DNA of 64,000 nt. It comes from Blasia pusilla (taxonomy: Eukaryota > Marchantiophyta > Marchantiopsida > Blasiales). A program made the translations under genes and the position numbers. Below the pieces are notes generated by a model. The model ran no database searches, was not told the origin of the DNA, and was given only the letters and a program-made list of their open reading frames with translations. Location: NCBI GenBank assembly GCA_050084515.1, contig CM114271.1, forward strand, positions 10,168,001 to 10,232,000, written 5' to 3'. Below, piece by piece: positions 22,656-33,000 of the stretch (positions within the stretch are counted from its first letter, which is position 1; every line of letters starts with the position of its first letter).

Positions 22656-23371
22656 CCGCAATGACCTCGCTGCCATCGAGTTGAACGGTGTTGTTTCCAT
22701 TATGTTGATTGTGTCCCCGACTTCGTGGGGACATTTCCCGATCTCAACACTTGCGGTTGACGGGCCGGGCTATCGTCAATGGCTATTGCTTTTCCCCCCG
22801 CTTTAGCCAATTCCGCCCTCCTCACCGACGGCCCGGACACTTCTTTTTCTCTTTTCGCCGGCAATCCTTTTCTTCAAGGCCTGCGACGTCTCGGCCTCTT
22901 CGTTCGTTTATCTAGCGCTTGAACACGCCTCGCGAAGCACTTGGTTGTGCATCTCCGCTTCCCTTTCCGCTCCTCGATTTCCTCGCCGCCTAATTTCATT
23001 CGCGAACGAGGCGCAGGAGAAGCCGACGCAGAGTCCTAATGGACTTGGGAGTGAAGCTCCGGACTTGTTGGCTTGTGTTTTTTTTTCCTTGTCATTTTTG
23101 CCGGAAATGCCTCCGCCTATGTCCACGCATTTAATCCCTTTGATCGATCGCCTTGCTGATGTCGAGATGGGAGCTCGTCTCGCCTTGGTGGTTAGCTCGA
23201 ATCGTCCCGATATTGCTCGGTCGAACCGTCTCGCTCTCGTTCCGTCCTATCGACTCGCGATGTGTTGTCGCGTGAAATGCCCCTTCGTATCTGATCAGCT
23301 GCTGCGCGGGAGAGTGAGGAGTGAGGAATGAAGATCGCGAAATGAGAAACCGGAAATGAGCGACTTCTACC

Positions 23372-23380
23372 CTATTTATA
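23372..23380 (-). promoter_or_regulatory. TATA box, minus strand
   Basis: Reads TATAAATAG on the minus strand, a canonical plant TATA box. It lies about 40 bases upstream of the minus-strand protein-like region and at the left border of the palindrome array. Confidence 0.6.
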
Positions 23381-23468
23381 CTTTTCTAGCCGTTGGGCTG
23401 ACCGTTGGGTCCCGTCGTCCTTTCGACGGCGACGTGCCGAATGTTACGGAAGTCCGGACGTGAAAAAT

Positions 23469-24145
23469 CGCAACCCGTCGGAGTCCGACAAGTTGCGCGG
23501 CTCCGCCATCCTGGGAACGTCGCCACGTGCGCGAGCAACCTGTCGGAGCCCGACGGGTTGAGCGCCTCCGTCGTCTTCGGAAAAGAACGCGAGGTACCCG
23601 CGCAACCCGTCGGAGACCGACATGTTGCGTGCCTCCGCCATCCTGCGAACGTCGCCACGTGCGCGAGCAACCCGTCGGAGACCGACGGGTTGAGCGCCTC
23701 CGTCGTCTTCAAAAAACAACGCGAGGTACCTTCACAAGCCGTCGGAGACCGACATGTTGCGCGCCTCCGCCGTGTTTGGGACGGGAACAGGACGTATTTT
23801 AGGCAATCCGTCGGAGACTGTTGGGTTGCACGCTTCCCTTATCAAGGGTTAGGAACGATGGCTTACCGTGCAAGTCGTCGGAGTCTGGCCTGGTCGCACC
23901 ATTGGCGACGCTTGCGCAACCCGTTGGAGGGCGACGGGTTGCACGCCTCGCCGGGAACATACGGTTTGCACGCCTCCGGCATCTTCGAGCAAGAAGGAGC
24001 GGTATCCTAGCAAGTTGTCGGAGAGCGACGGGTTGCTCGCTTCGACAATGTTTAGCAGAAGCGTGCAACCCGTCCGATGCCGACGGGTTGCGAGCCGATA
24101 AGCTTCGGGTAATTTCGAGTTACCAGGACTCCGACGGGTTCCAAG
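23469..24145. repeat. Array of 11 palindromes between divergent promoters
   Basis: Copies start near 23469, 23532, 23600, 23666, 23731, 23801, 23869, 23914, 24008, 24062 and 24118, mostly 63-70 bases apart. Each is GCAACCCGTCGG-spacer-CCGACGGGTTGC with a few substitutions. The bases between copies are also partly shared (GCGCCTCCG, CGTCGCCACG), so the array grew by tandem duplication of a unit of about 66 bp. Confidence 0.92.
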
Positions 24146-24294
24146 TGATGCGCAACCCTCGCTTCCCAAATCCGGTAACATATTGCAACACAATTGAATG
24201 TGTTACAGAATTGGATCCATTGTGTCAGAAAATCTCCCCCACTGAATTCATCTTGTCAGTAAAAATCTGCCATGAGTATCTGTTTCCTATTCAC

Positions 24295-24303
24295 TATAAA
24301 TTA
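24295..24303 (+). promoter_or_regulatory. TATA box, plus strand
   Basis: TATAAATTA, followed by five or six copies of ATTCTC (24308-24338) and then the plus-strand open region from 24362. It points away from the minus-strand TATA at 23372 across the palindrome array. Confidence 0.55.
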
Positions 24304-26359
24304 AATATTCTCATTCTCATTCTCATTCTCATTCTCGTTTCCCCGTAGGAATCTTCTTGGAATGGATAATTATGTTAAGCTCACTTGTGGCGTCATCTGG
24401 CGGCCCTTCCTCAATCAAATCATTCGACCCCAAGCTCGTGAGTCTTTCGTGAGCAGATGGATGAAAATTTTCATGCATTCGATTTCTTCTTCAATTGGAA
24501 CCATCTTTGTATCCAAAGATGTTAGGGTGGAAGGTACGGAAGACATAATAGGTGAGACGGTCCAGCCAAAGTGACCTCGTAGACCGTAAAGTATGGAATC
24601 TCCTACACCGCCGCAAATGGTCAATACAGAGTTTACTTTTGCCCCTGAATTCGCCTGTTTCCCAAGTAGACGGTCTAGAATTTCCTAGTGCTCCGAGCTC
24701 ACGTTTGCAACTCCAAGCTCTGCAGATCCGGCCGACTCCAACCGCACACTCGTAACAATGTTGTTCTTCCCTGAAGAGATTCCGGATGTTATCAACCTCG
24801 GCCGGATCTGCTTCGGACACCAATCGGGCTCTGTCGTCACCTACTCGTTCCTCTTGCGAGTATCAGGCAATAGTTTGCTTTCGTCTCGCCCTTGAAAATG
24901 TTCAAGCATATTCTTGTCGCATTTAGCCGCCCACGCACGATGGTAATCGCATTTTTGAGTTGCCTCCACTTGCCGCTCTGCTCAAAAGAAGGATGGAGGA
25001 TGCCTGAAGGGTATGGGGAGTAAAGTCGATTGTCATCGATGGTGCAGGCTTCAACGGACCAGTGCTTCCATCCCATATGGTCCTTGGATTGTCTCCCGCG
25101 GCCAATGCGTGGGAGCCTTGGAGTGTAGAAGTCCACCATGCCCGTATCTAGAGCGCAACGGGCGAGTCAATACGTCGTAATTCCCCCCCAAGAATGCAGA
25201 AACTCCATACGAGGTGGGTGCCACAATACCGCCGGGAGGCCATCGATGTCCTCATTGTCAGGCATCGCCCTTCTACGTTGGAGCGTGTCCTGCATACATA
25301 TTTTTCATTGTCCATGACTTGGGCTCCACGCCGAGTATACAAGGTCGGGGATTCATGTTGGCTCCACACTCATCCTGTGGACCGATGCAATTCAAAGACA
25401 CATCAAGGAGGATGTGGCGAAGAAAGTAGCCGAGGTCTTCAGAAACTCTCCGGGTTCAAAGCCCGGGGTGATCAAGCTCACAATGGCATCACAAATTTGT
25501 GAGCAATTGCTTGGAATCCCTGGACAGGGCGAGATCACGGCGGTTGAGGAGAAACAACTCGAGAAAATCTCACATTTTCGCTGATCCCGAATGCTTCAGA
25601 ATTTCTTTGCGTCGATCTGAGTTCGGATGGAAAGACGGCCGAAATGGATGCCATCGCGTAATCAAGGCCAACTCCAGGTTTCCATTCATTCAGAGATGGC
25701 GTTCATGGGCCAAGGAGGCGAGGGATCCAGGGCCTATGTCTTCAAAATGTCAACCACAGTCCGTCGAGTGGCCTCGATCTTATAGATCGAATGAGGGAAG
25801 GGGAAGATCTTTACTGAGCCGGGTCAGGTCAGCTTTGATATTTGCTCAGAGTGCTGAATGGATGGTTGACGATGGGTGCTCACGTTTATGACCATGTGGA
25901 GAAGGGACTCAAAACTATATTTGTGTGTGAAGTAAAGGCGAAGATGTTGGCGGTTTGAAGATGTCTTTGGTTACTCTTATTGGAGGTGGTGAAGGAAAAC
26001 AAAAGGCCACCTCCGAAATTTATGGGTTCATGGTAGACAATGCACAACCTGGGTGGATTGCTATCCGGAAGTGTTTCGGGGTGGAGAGGTTCAACCTGAG
26101 AGGGAAAGGTTGGATGCTTTCCATTGGCAATGATCTGTGACCCGGTACACCAAATCTTGCATCAAGGAGAATAAGAGGACGGAGCATGTCACTCTACTCC
26201 AACGCTGCAAGGACAAAGCAAAACTTGAAGCAGGCCATGGATCGGGAAGAACTTCATGGGTGGTGGAGGAAGCATGCGATTGAGGGGAAGTACAAAGAGT
26301 TGTGCTCTTGGTTGAGTTGGTGGATGCGTATGAGACAATGGGGAAACTTCATGCGGCAG

Positions 26360-26867
26360 GTGAGTTCACTATTTTGTCTTGTCAAGCTCACGCTGAGAAT
26401 TGTTTGTAAAGTTGTAGCTCAGGGTGAGAAGCGTGGGAATTATATGGATTTCAAACCCAAGAGACCAAGCAAGCTGTCGGATGCGACGGGTTGCCCGAGT
26501 GTGCAACCCAATGGAAACCGACGGGTTGCCCGAGTGTGCAACTCGACGGAAACCGACGGGTTGCCCGAGTGTGCAACCCGACGGAAACCGACGGGTTGCA
26601 TCCACATGTTTGGTGTCGTCCCGGGTGTGCAACCATTCGGGACCCGACGGGTCACAGAGTCGTTCATGGGATGCCTCGGCCTTGCAACCCGTCAAGTTCC
26701 GACGGGTTGCAGTAGGTGGGTTTAAGTTACAACACGTCGGGACCCGATGGGTCGCAGAGTCGTTCATGGGATGCCTCGGGCCTACAACCCGTCTGGTTCC
26801 AACAGGTTGCTTATTTCTTTGACTCCTGGGTTATTTTCGTTCCCTTCTAACATTGCCGTCGTTGCAG
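26360..26867 (+). other. Intron filled with palindromes
   Basis: Begins GTGAGT after GCGGCAG and ends TTCTAAC-N10-TTGCAG, with a good branch point and pyrimidine tract. Inside are eight copies of the palindrome, near 26467, 26503, 26538, 26572, 26627, 26683, 26729 and 26782. Three are spaced exactly 35 bases apart, and a unit of about 101 bases is duplicated (26628-26728 and 26729-26815). Confidence 0.65.
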
Positions 26868-27902
26868 GGATTGAACGTTCATGAAAATGCCCTGTGCCCC
26901 AACACAAGTGGAGAGAAAGTGTTCATTCCTCTTGAGGTCGTCACAAGCATGCCAACAAATTTCACTTGTGGAGGCATGCCAACAAGACCAGGCAAGAGCA
27001 ATGCTGATCTGCAAACATCCCATATCTTTCTCACAAAAGGCATAACAAAAGGAAAAGGGCCGTCGATCTACGAGCTCTATGTCAGGGCGGTTGTGAGATC
27101 TGGTCATGAAAAATTGTATGTCGAAGCCTTCAACCGGTGCGTAGCTGGAACTCCACTCGAGCAAGACGTACACATTGGTGGGGATATTCGTGGGCGGGTT
27201 TCAAGACGTCCCATATAGATGGTGGTAGAGCAGTCCGAACGAGACTCGTGGAGACCACATAAGTATCTTGACTTGCGGTGAAGAGGCAAGATCGAGGAAC
27301 GAATCCGGTGATTGATTTGGATGAGGAAATTACACCGCCAGGTATTCGAGGACCCGGACCGTCCCAAATCCGTGATGGAGTTACTTCTCCAAAATCGTGA
27401 ATGTTTTATTTCAAAAGCCCTCCGTTCTTTGGAAGTTCGCAACATCCATCCTTTGGGGTGGTTCAACAATATGGGATTCCGGTAATGGAGGTGGATTGCA
27501 ACCTAAAACGGTGGCATATATCTTGGAGCAACCGGGACATGGACCCACTGCAGGCGTGATCGATGGCATTAGGAGAGCATGCGGCACTTTCCTAAATAAG
27601 AATCACATAAGGATGGGCGACCCTGCCTGGGTTTTGGGGACTCAAAACCTTTGATCGTTTCACGAGGACCGGGATCAATTGAAGTACTTCTTCGCCCAAA
27701 TGAATCTTGCGCTTTCGGAAGTCTTATCCGGCGCCATTGGAGCTCGGGAATACCCCACGATTTGGCCCATCGCCGCAGTACGAATCGCACTCAAGACAAG
27801 TAGACAATCTTACAAGTGCGGTTTGACTCGTAGACGGGGAAGTTCAGAGCATGTTCGACACGAGACCTTCGATTTCGTATTCAACCCAAGATTGATGTCA
27901 AC

Positions 27903-28337
27903 ATGTACCCGGAGAAGGTGGATGATCTCAATCCATTATTTCTGTTTGAGTCTAGAAATGGGGTGAAGAGAAACAGAATGTGCAGACCAACGGTGGAGAG
28001 AGCAAAGCGAATTGCATCAGCTCGGGAGGCAAAAATGGAGATCATCGCCACGAAAGATGTCTTGAGTGGCAATGGAATAGGAAGGATGTATTGGGCCAGG
28101 AACAACATTGTAAATTCAAGTGTCACAGGGGTGTATGTGGTGCACATTTGTTGCTTTCCCACATGTTCATGTGATGACTTTGTCCAAAGAGAGACAAGTG
28201 GCAAAAGATATTTCCCTTGTAAGCACATGTACTATGTGTTGCTGGTAGTTTTAAGAGAGTCGGAGGTAGGAGTAGGAATCCACCAACCAATTCTGTCCCT
28301 CAAAGAAGTGCGAAGTATTTTAAACAAACCACTTTGA
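27903..28337 (+). CDS. SWIM zinc-finger exon
   Basis: An open stretch of 144 codons ending in a stop. The SWIM signature C-S-C-D-D-F ... F-P-C-K-H fits C-x-C-x(n)-C-x-H, with 15 residues between the second and third ligands. SWIM fingers bind DNA or protein and are typical of the carboxyl part of Mutator-like transposases and FAR1/FHY3 proteins. Upstream text (R-P-T-V-E-R-A-K-R-I-A-S-A-R-E-A-K) is basic. It probably forms the last exon of the broken gene that starts near 24362. Confidence 0.7.
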   Translation: MYPEKVDDLNPLFLFESRNGVKRNRMCRPTVERAKRIASAREAKMEIIATKDVLSGNGIGRMYWARNNIVNSSVTGVYVVHICCFPTCSCDDFVQRETSGKRYFPCKHMYYVLLVVLRESEVGVGIHQPILSLKEVRSILNKPL

Positions 28338-28503
28338 GGATGCAAAATGAGGTTTTAGATTGTACTTTTATTTTTCCTCAACCTTCACTTTGAGCTTGAA
28401 CTCTATTCAGCCCGGGGCAAATGATAGATTTTTTCCAGACTTTGGATGGAAAAAGTGATTGGTTCCACACTTATGATTCCACTGATTTTTCAGTTTTCTA
28501 AAT

Positions 28504-28749
28504 TTTGTGCAATTTGCAACTCGTCGGACTCACAGGGGTTGCCAAAATATGGAAGAGGAAAAAAACACTGTGGGATTGTTTAATAAATGAACAAAACAGT
28601 GCAAAAATATTCACACAAAAAGTTTCCTCTCTTCAACCCAACGGAAACTCTCGTAAAAAAAAAGTATCTATTTCGGTTGAAGGTAGTTTCCTCTCTCCTC
28701 TCTCCTCTCTTCCTCTCTCCTCTCTCCTCTCTTCCTCTCCTCTTACCGC
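28504..28749 (+). repeat. Right end of the palindrome-rich element
   Basis: Contains a decayed palindrome (28518), TTTCCTCTCTTCAACCC, a long CTCTCC-rich tract and the terminal CCTCTTACC. The same order (palindrome, GGGGTTGCCAA, CTCTCC tract, CCTCTTACC) ends the 617-bp element at 53191. Confidence 0.7.
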
Positions 28750-28821
28750 ACCTCCCCACAATGCTATCTTCTCCCTGTCCTCCAACCTGATAGAAAGCTG
28801 ATGATAGCCAACACGGAGATC

Positions 28822-29775
28822 TTAAGTAGTAAAGATCTTTGCATGACCTACCGCATCAAAGCTCTCCTCTGGAGTAGGCACGGCATGGCATGACACTCGC
28901 ATCTGTCTCTGCTCAGCCATATCTAGGCTGACTATCCATGTGAGATAATTGAGGTCCATCGCTTGCCCCAACACCTGTCTCCAAGATGCCTCAGTCATAC
29001 CTGGCACCGCTGTAGTACCCATAGCGAACCCCATGGCTTGCTCGCGCTCATCTACTGTAGGCTCCTCCAATGCAGGGGTCACCTCATCCCAAATCATATC
29101 CGGCCCTCCCTAACAAAGACATGGGATGTAGGGAAGCTCACCAACGTAGGTAAGGCTGCCCTCAACTCCCCCGCCCTATTGGTCATCGCCAACGGTGGTC
29201 TATCATCCCGCGTCACCACTTGAGATTGACGCGCTAAGCCCAAAATAACATCCACTGTGAGATGTGGTGCTCTCTAGACTCTATCGTATGCTCGACTCAG
29301 TACTTCTGATGGTATCAGGTTCGTCCACCACAGTCGTGGATGATGGGCGGGTGATCCAACTCTTGCTACATCTAACAACACAACAGGTCCCAACCAGGAC
29401 CTCACCTAATGCACACTCGTCATCACACATGCAAGAGTGTCTCTCAATAATGGCATGTTCTCCAAATTGTACGCCGGAGAACATGTCTGACTCTCCTACA
29501 CGTGTCGTACTACTCGTAGCATCTCCCAAAACATCCCTCACCTCGGATCCTGCAATCCAAACCCTCGGCCAACTGATGAATGATCCTCATATGGCCCCGT
29601 ACTGCAGATACCGGCAACAACTCAAGATACCTCTGGACCAATCTCGCTACGTGACATAATGGTTCTCTCCGCGCGGTCTCATCTCTCTCCACATAAAGGT
29701 ACTGATGCACCTGTATGTCCGCCCGCAATACCGCAGCCAATCCTCTGCTAATCCCTCCAAAGAGATCTTACATCA
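28822..29775 (-). pseudogene. C5-cytosine DNA methyltransferase domain within gypsy
   Basis: C5-methyltransferases add methyl groups to cytosine in DNA. Motifs appear in order on the minus strand in shifting frames. Motif I with motif II: D-L-F-G-G-I-S-R-G-L-A-A-V-L then Y-V-E-R-D-E-T (29775-29680). G-L-Q-D-P-R and M-F-W-E-M-L near 29560. Motif VI as Y-N-L-E-N-M-P-L-L near 29480. Motif VIII region as P-A-H-H-P-R-L-W-W-T-N-L near 29350. Then F-V-R-E-G, and motifs IX-X as E-R-E-Q-A-M-G-F and L-G-Q-A-M-D-L-N (29040-28940). The catalytic P-C-Q motif IV is absent: the segment between Q-L-A-E and G-L-Q-D-P-R is deleted. It lies just after protease in a gypsy pol, so it belonged to the retroelement. 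Confidence 0.78.
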
Positions 29776-30199
29776 TAACACCCTCCTCTGGACACTACCA
29801 CACAACGAGTGTGATATCCAGTAGGGTCAACGTCTCCACTTCAGGGGCCCAATCGCCACCTGACTCTCGCTGCTCCGAGATAAAGGCATGACTCCACGCC
29901 TGCCTCATGATGTCGTCGGCACTCCTCTGTAGCTCTCAAGTCGTACCTCACAATGGTGAAGAAGTCTCGCCAACATGGGAAGAGACACCCGCCATGGCTT
30001 GCCTCTCTTTGGGACTATCCACTACTGGGACATCCTCCGCATGTGCGTTCCCCTCCAACAACTCTCTTGGCTAGTTAACACTACTTGTGAAAGCTACCAA
30101 CGTGGTCACAGACTTATCTCGTGATCAACCGCCTTGTCCCGCAAGCTGCACGGGTAGCTAACTCATCCGCCCATCACCTGACCGCCATCGTGGTCGATA

Positions 30200-30886
30200 A
30201 GCAACAGTCTCCTCCCAGAAGTCAAGGATGAATCCTAGGGGATATAACACTATACTCCCCACCAACACATCGTACGACTCAATTAGTGTGGTAATCGCAC
30301 GTGTGCGCACCATAGCATTATCCGTCGGATGCTCTGGCTGGACTCTAACAACTATCTCTTGTCAAGTCATATATTGCGTGGGTGACACGCCCCCAATTCA
30401 GGTCTGTATCTAGAAGGGACAAGGCTCAATGTCGGCCTTTCGTAACCCCAACGCTAAATATGCCACCTTCCCTAATATCAAGGGTTGCGCTCCTGAATCA
30501 AGTAGGATGCGCTGCAGGTGGTATATTGTCCCCGTCAGATTAACCAGGAAAAATACTCCAGCTCGATTAACCAGTAGCACTACTCCAGGTGTCATCACTG
30601 CTCGCTCTATGGCCGGTCGAGCTAGCATATCTACCAACTTTTCCGCCACCGCATGCCATGACTCTGTGGGGGACGTCCCTTGCACCTACTCTGAGGGCAA
30701 GTCCACCACCTCCTCAACTACCTCTGAACAAGAGGTAGTCACCTCTCCATGCTCACACAACTTGGCGGCTAGGCGGAACACCTCAGCTGGTCCAACTCCC
30801 AATGTCGCCAACTCTATGGCGGAAAATAGCTGAGTGTGGCTCACTCTAGTGGCCACCTCCAACACTATGGTTGACACTGACTCCAC
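30200..30886 (-). pseudogene. Gypsy aspartic protease region
   Basis: The minus strand reads S-W-H-A-V-A-E-K-L-V-D-M-L, then V-F-F-L-V-N-L-T, I-L-L-D-S-G-A-Q-P-L-I-L-G-K (active site D-S-G), and V-R-V-Q-P-E-H-P-T-D and E-S-Y-D-V-L-V-G. It is nearly colinear with 62860-63498 on the plus strand (same S-W-H-A-V-A, V-L-F-D-S, E-S-Y-D-V-L-V-G). It continues upstream across the CACTA insertion into gag. Stops near 30414 and 30685 break it. Confidence 0.8.
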
Positions 30887-31373
30887 TCAAGCCAGCATAT
30901 GAGTTGTCACTCCAACTCCTCATGACGTCGATGTACTTGCCTGACCTATAGGCACTGCTGGTCGTCAAGGCATCATCGATGGTGTGTGTAGTGCCTGCAA
31001 CAATATGAATGAATGTGGAACCCTGGCCTCACTAGTAGGAAAGGGGTTATTTTAAACCCATATCATTGAGACTCGTATTACTAAGAGTCATTGTAATCAC
31101 TCTTAGTTACTCCAAAACTGACATTGTGACTCAAGAATTACTCACACGGTAGGGGAGTCACAATTTGATACTTATATGACAACATGAAAAAATCTAGGAA
31201 GCCACTTTAACTTGTATATTGATGTTTAAAACCTAGCCATGTAATGAGAAAAATGAACATTTTATTTCTCCTCTCCATCTTCCAAAGAATGACCTAGATC
31301 ATTTAACCTACAACTATAGTATTCTGAAGAAAATGACTAAAACCTGTTAAAAGATAAGAAAAAAGTTACGAAT

Positions 31374-31429
31374 GTAAGGGAAATAGGTACGAAGGTAAGG
31401 GAAATAGGTACGAAGGTAAGGAAAATAGG
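31374..31429 (+). repeat. 21-bp tandem repeat, about 2.7 copies
   Basis: Unit GTAAGGGAAATAGGTACGAA plus G, near the left end of the CACTA element. Confidence 0.9.
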
Positions 31430-31578
31430 CTTTAGGCCCTAAACCCTCTTGAGGTTCAAAAACCCTAACACACGAGCCCACGTGTGCATTTCTCCCTCCC
31501 CCATGCCCCAACTCTCTATCTCTCTTCCAACTTGTGACAGGTCAAGCTTCCTTTGATAGGCTGCATACGAGGCAAGGT

Positions 31579-33000
<1,422 letters not shown>

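Larger units (their letters stand above)
18500..23330 (-). pseudogene. Unrecognised minus-strand gene region
   Basis: Downstream of a minus-strand TATA box, the minus strand has a series of protein-like open pieces in shifting frames: 23126-22908, 21480-20914, 20911-20542 and 20569-20153. Examples are E-V-W-L-G-D-I-R-D-K-P-T-K-N-P-G-F-K near 20750 and Y-L-V-H-Y-K-N-A-V-R-G-E near 20540. No known domain was recognised. The inverted duplication at 21252-22655 and many palindromes interrupt it, so it is probably broken or has many introns. Calling it a gene rests on the promoter and the piecewise open frames only. Confidence 0.35.
24362..28337 (+). pseudogene. Broken SWIM-domain gene, probable transposase
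   Basis: Protein-like segments in changing frames run from 24362 to a clear terminal exon. Segments include V-A-K-K-V-A-E-V-F-R near 25410, S-L-V-T-L-I-G-G-G-E-G-K near 25965, and S-I-Y-E-L-Y-V-R-A-V-V-R-S-G near 27065. One intron is well marked (26360-26867). Stops and frameshifts between segments make it non-functional as it stands. The carboxyl SWIM finger, position in a repeat-rich element and a non-autonomous relative suggest a Mutator/FAR1-like transposase, but no catalytic DDE motif was recognised. It could instead be an unrelated captured gene. Confidence 0.45.
18280..28749. mobile_element. Large palindrome-rich element, probable DNA transposon
   Basis: A 10-kb stretch with higher GC than its surroundings, tied together by dozens of copies of the palindrome GCAACCCGTCGG-(3-4 nt)-CCGACGGGTTGC. 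The right end is set by similarity to a 617-bp element at 52575-53191: both end in pyrimidine-rich CTCTCC repeats and CCTCTTACC. It lies beside a minus-strand gypsy whose sequence starts at about 28801. Two divergent gene regions are present, with TATA boxes at 23372-23380 (minus) and 24295-24303 (plus). The plus gene ends in a SWIM zinc finger, common in Mutator-like transposases. The left end and target duplication were not found, so class and extent are inferred. Confidence 0.55.

Noticed and set aside
23469-24145. Regularly spaced repeats resembling a CRISPR array
   Set aside because: Repeats are dyad palindromes with drift, spacers are partly similar to each other, and the context is a plant transposon with TATA boxes and introns.
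23405-26822. Open frames rich in R-R-V-A and P-T-G-C repeats on both strands
   Set aside because: They are translations of the GCAACCCGTCGG palindrome in each frame, not a protein family.
30400-30700. A plus-strand Ser/Thr-rich protein (30429-30833)
   Set aside because: Shadow of the minus-strand gypsy protease, which has the D-S-G site and a colinear copy at 62860-63498.
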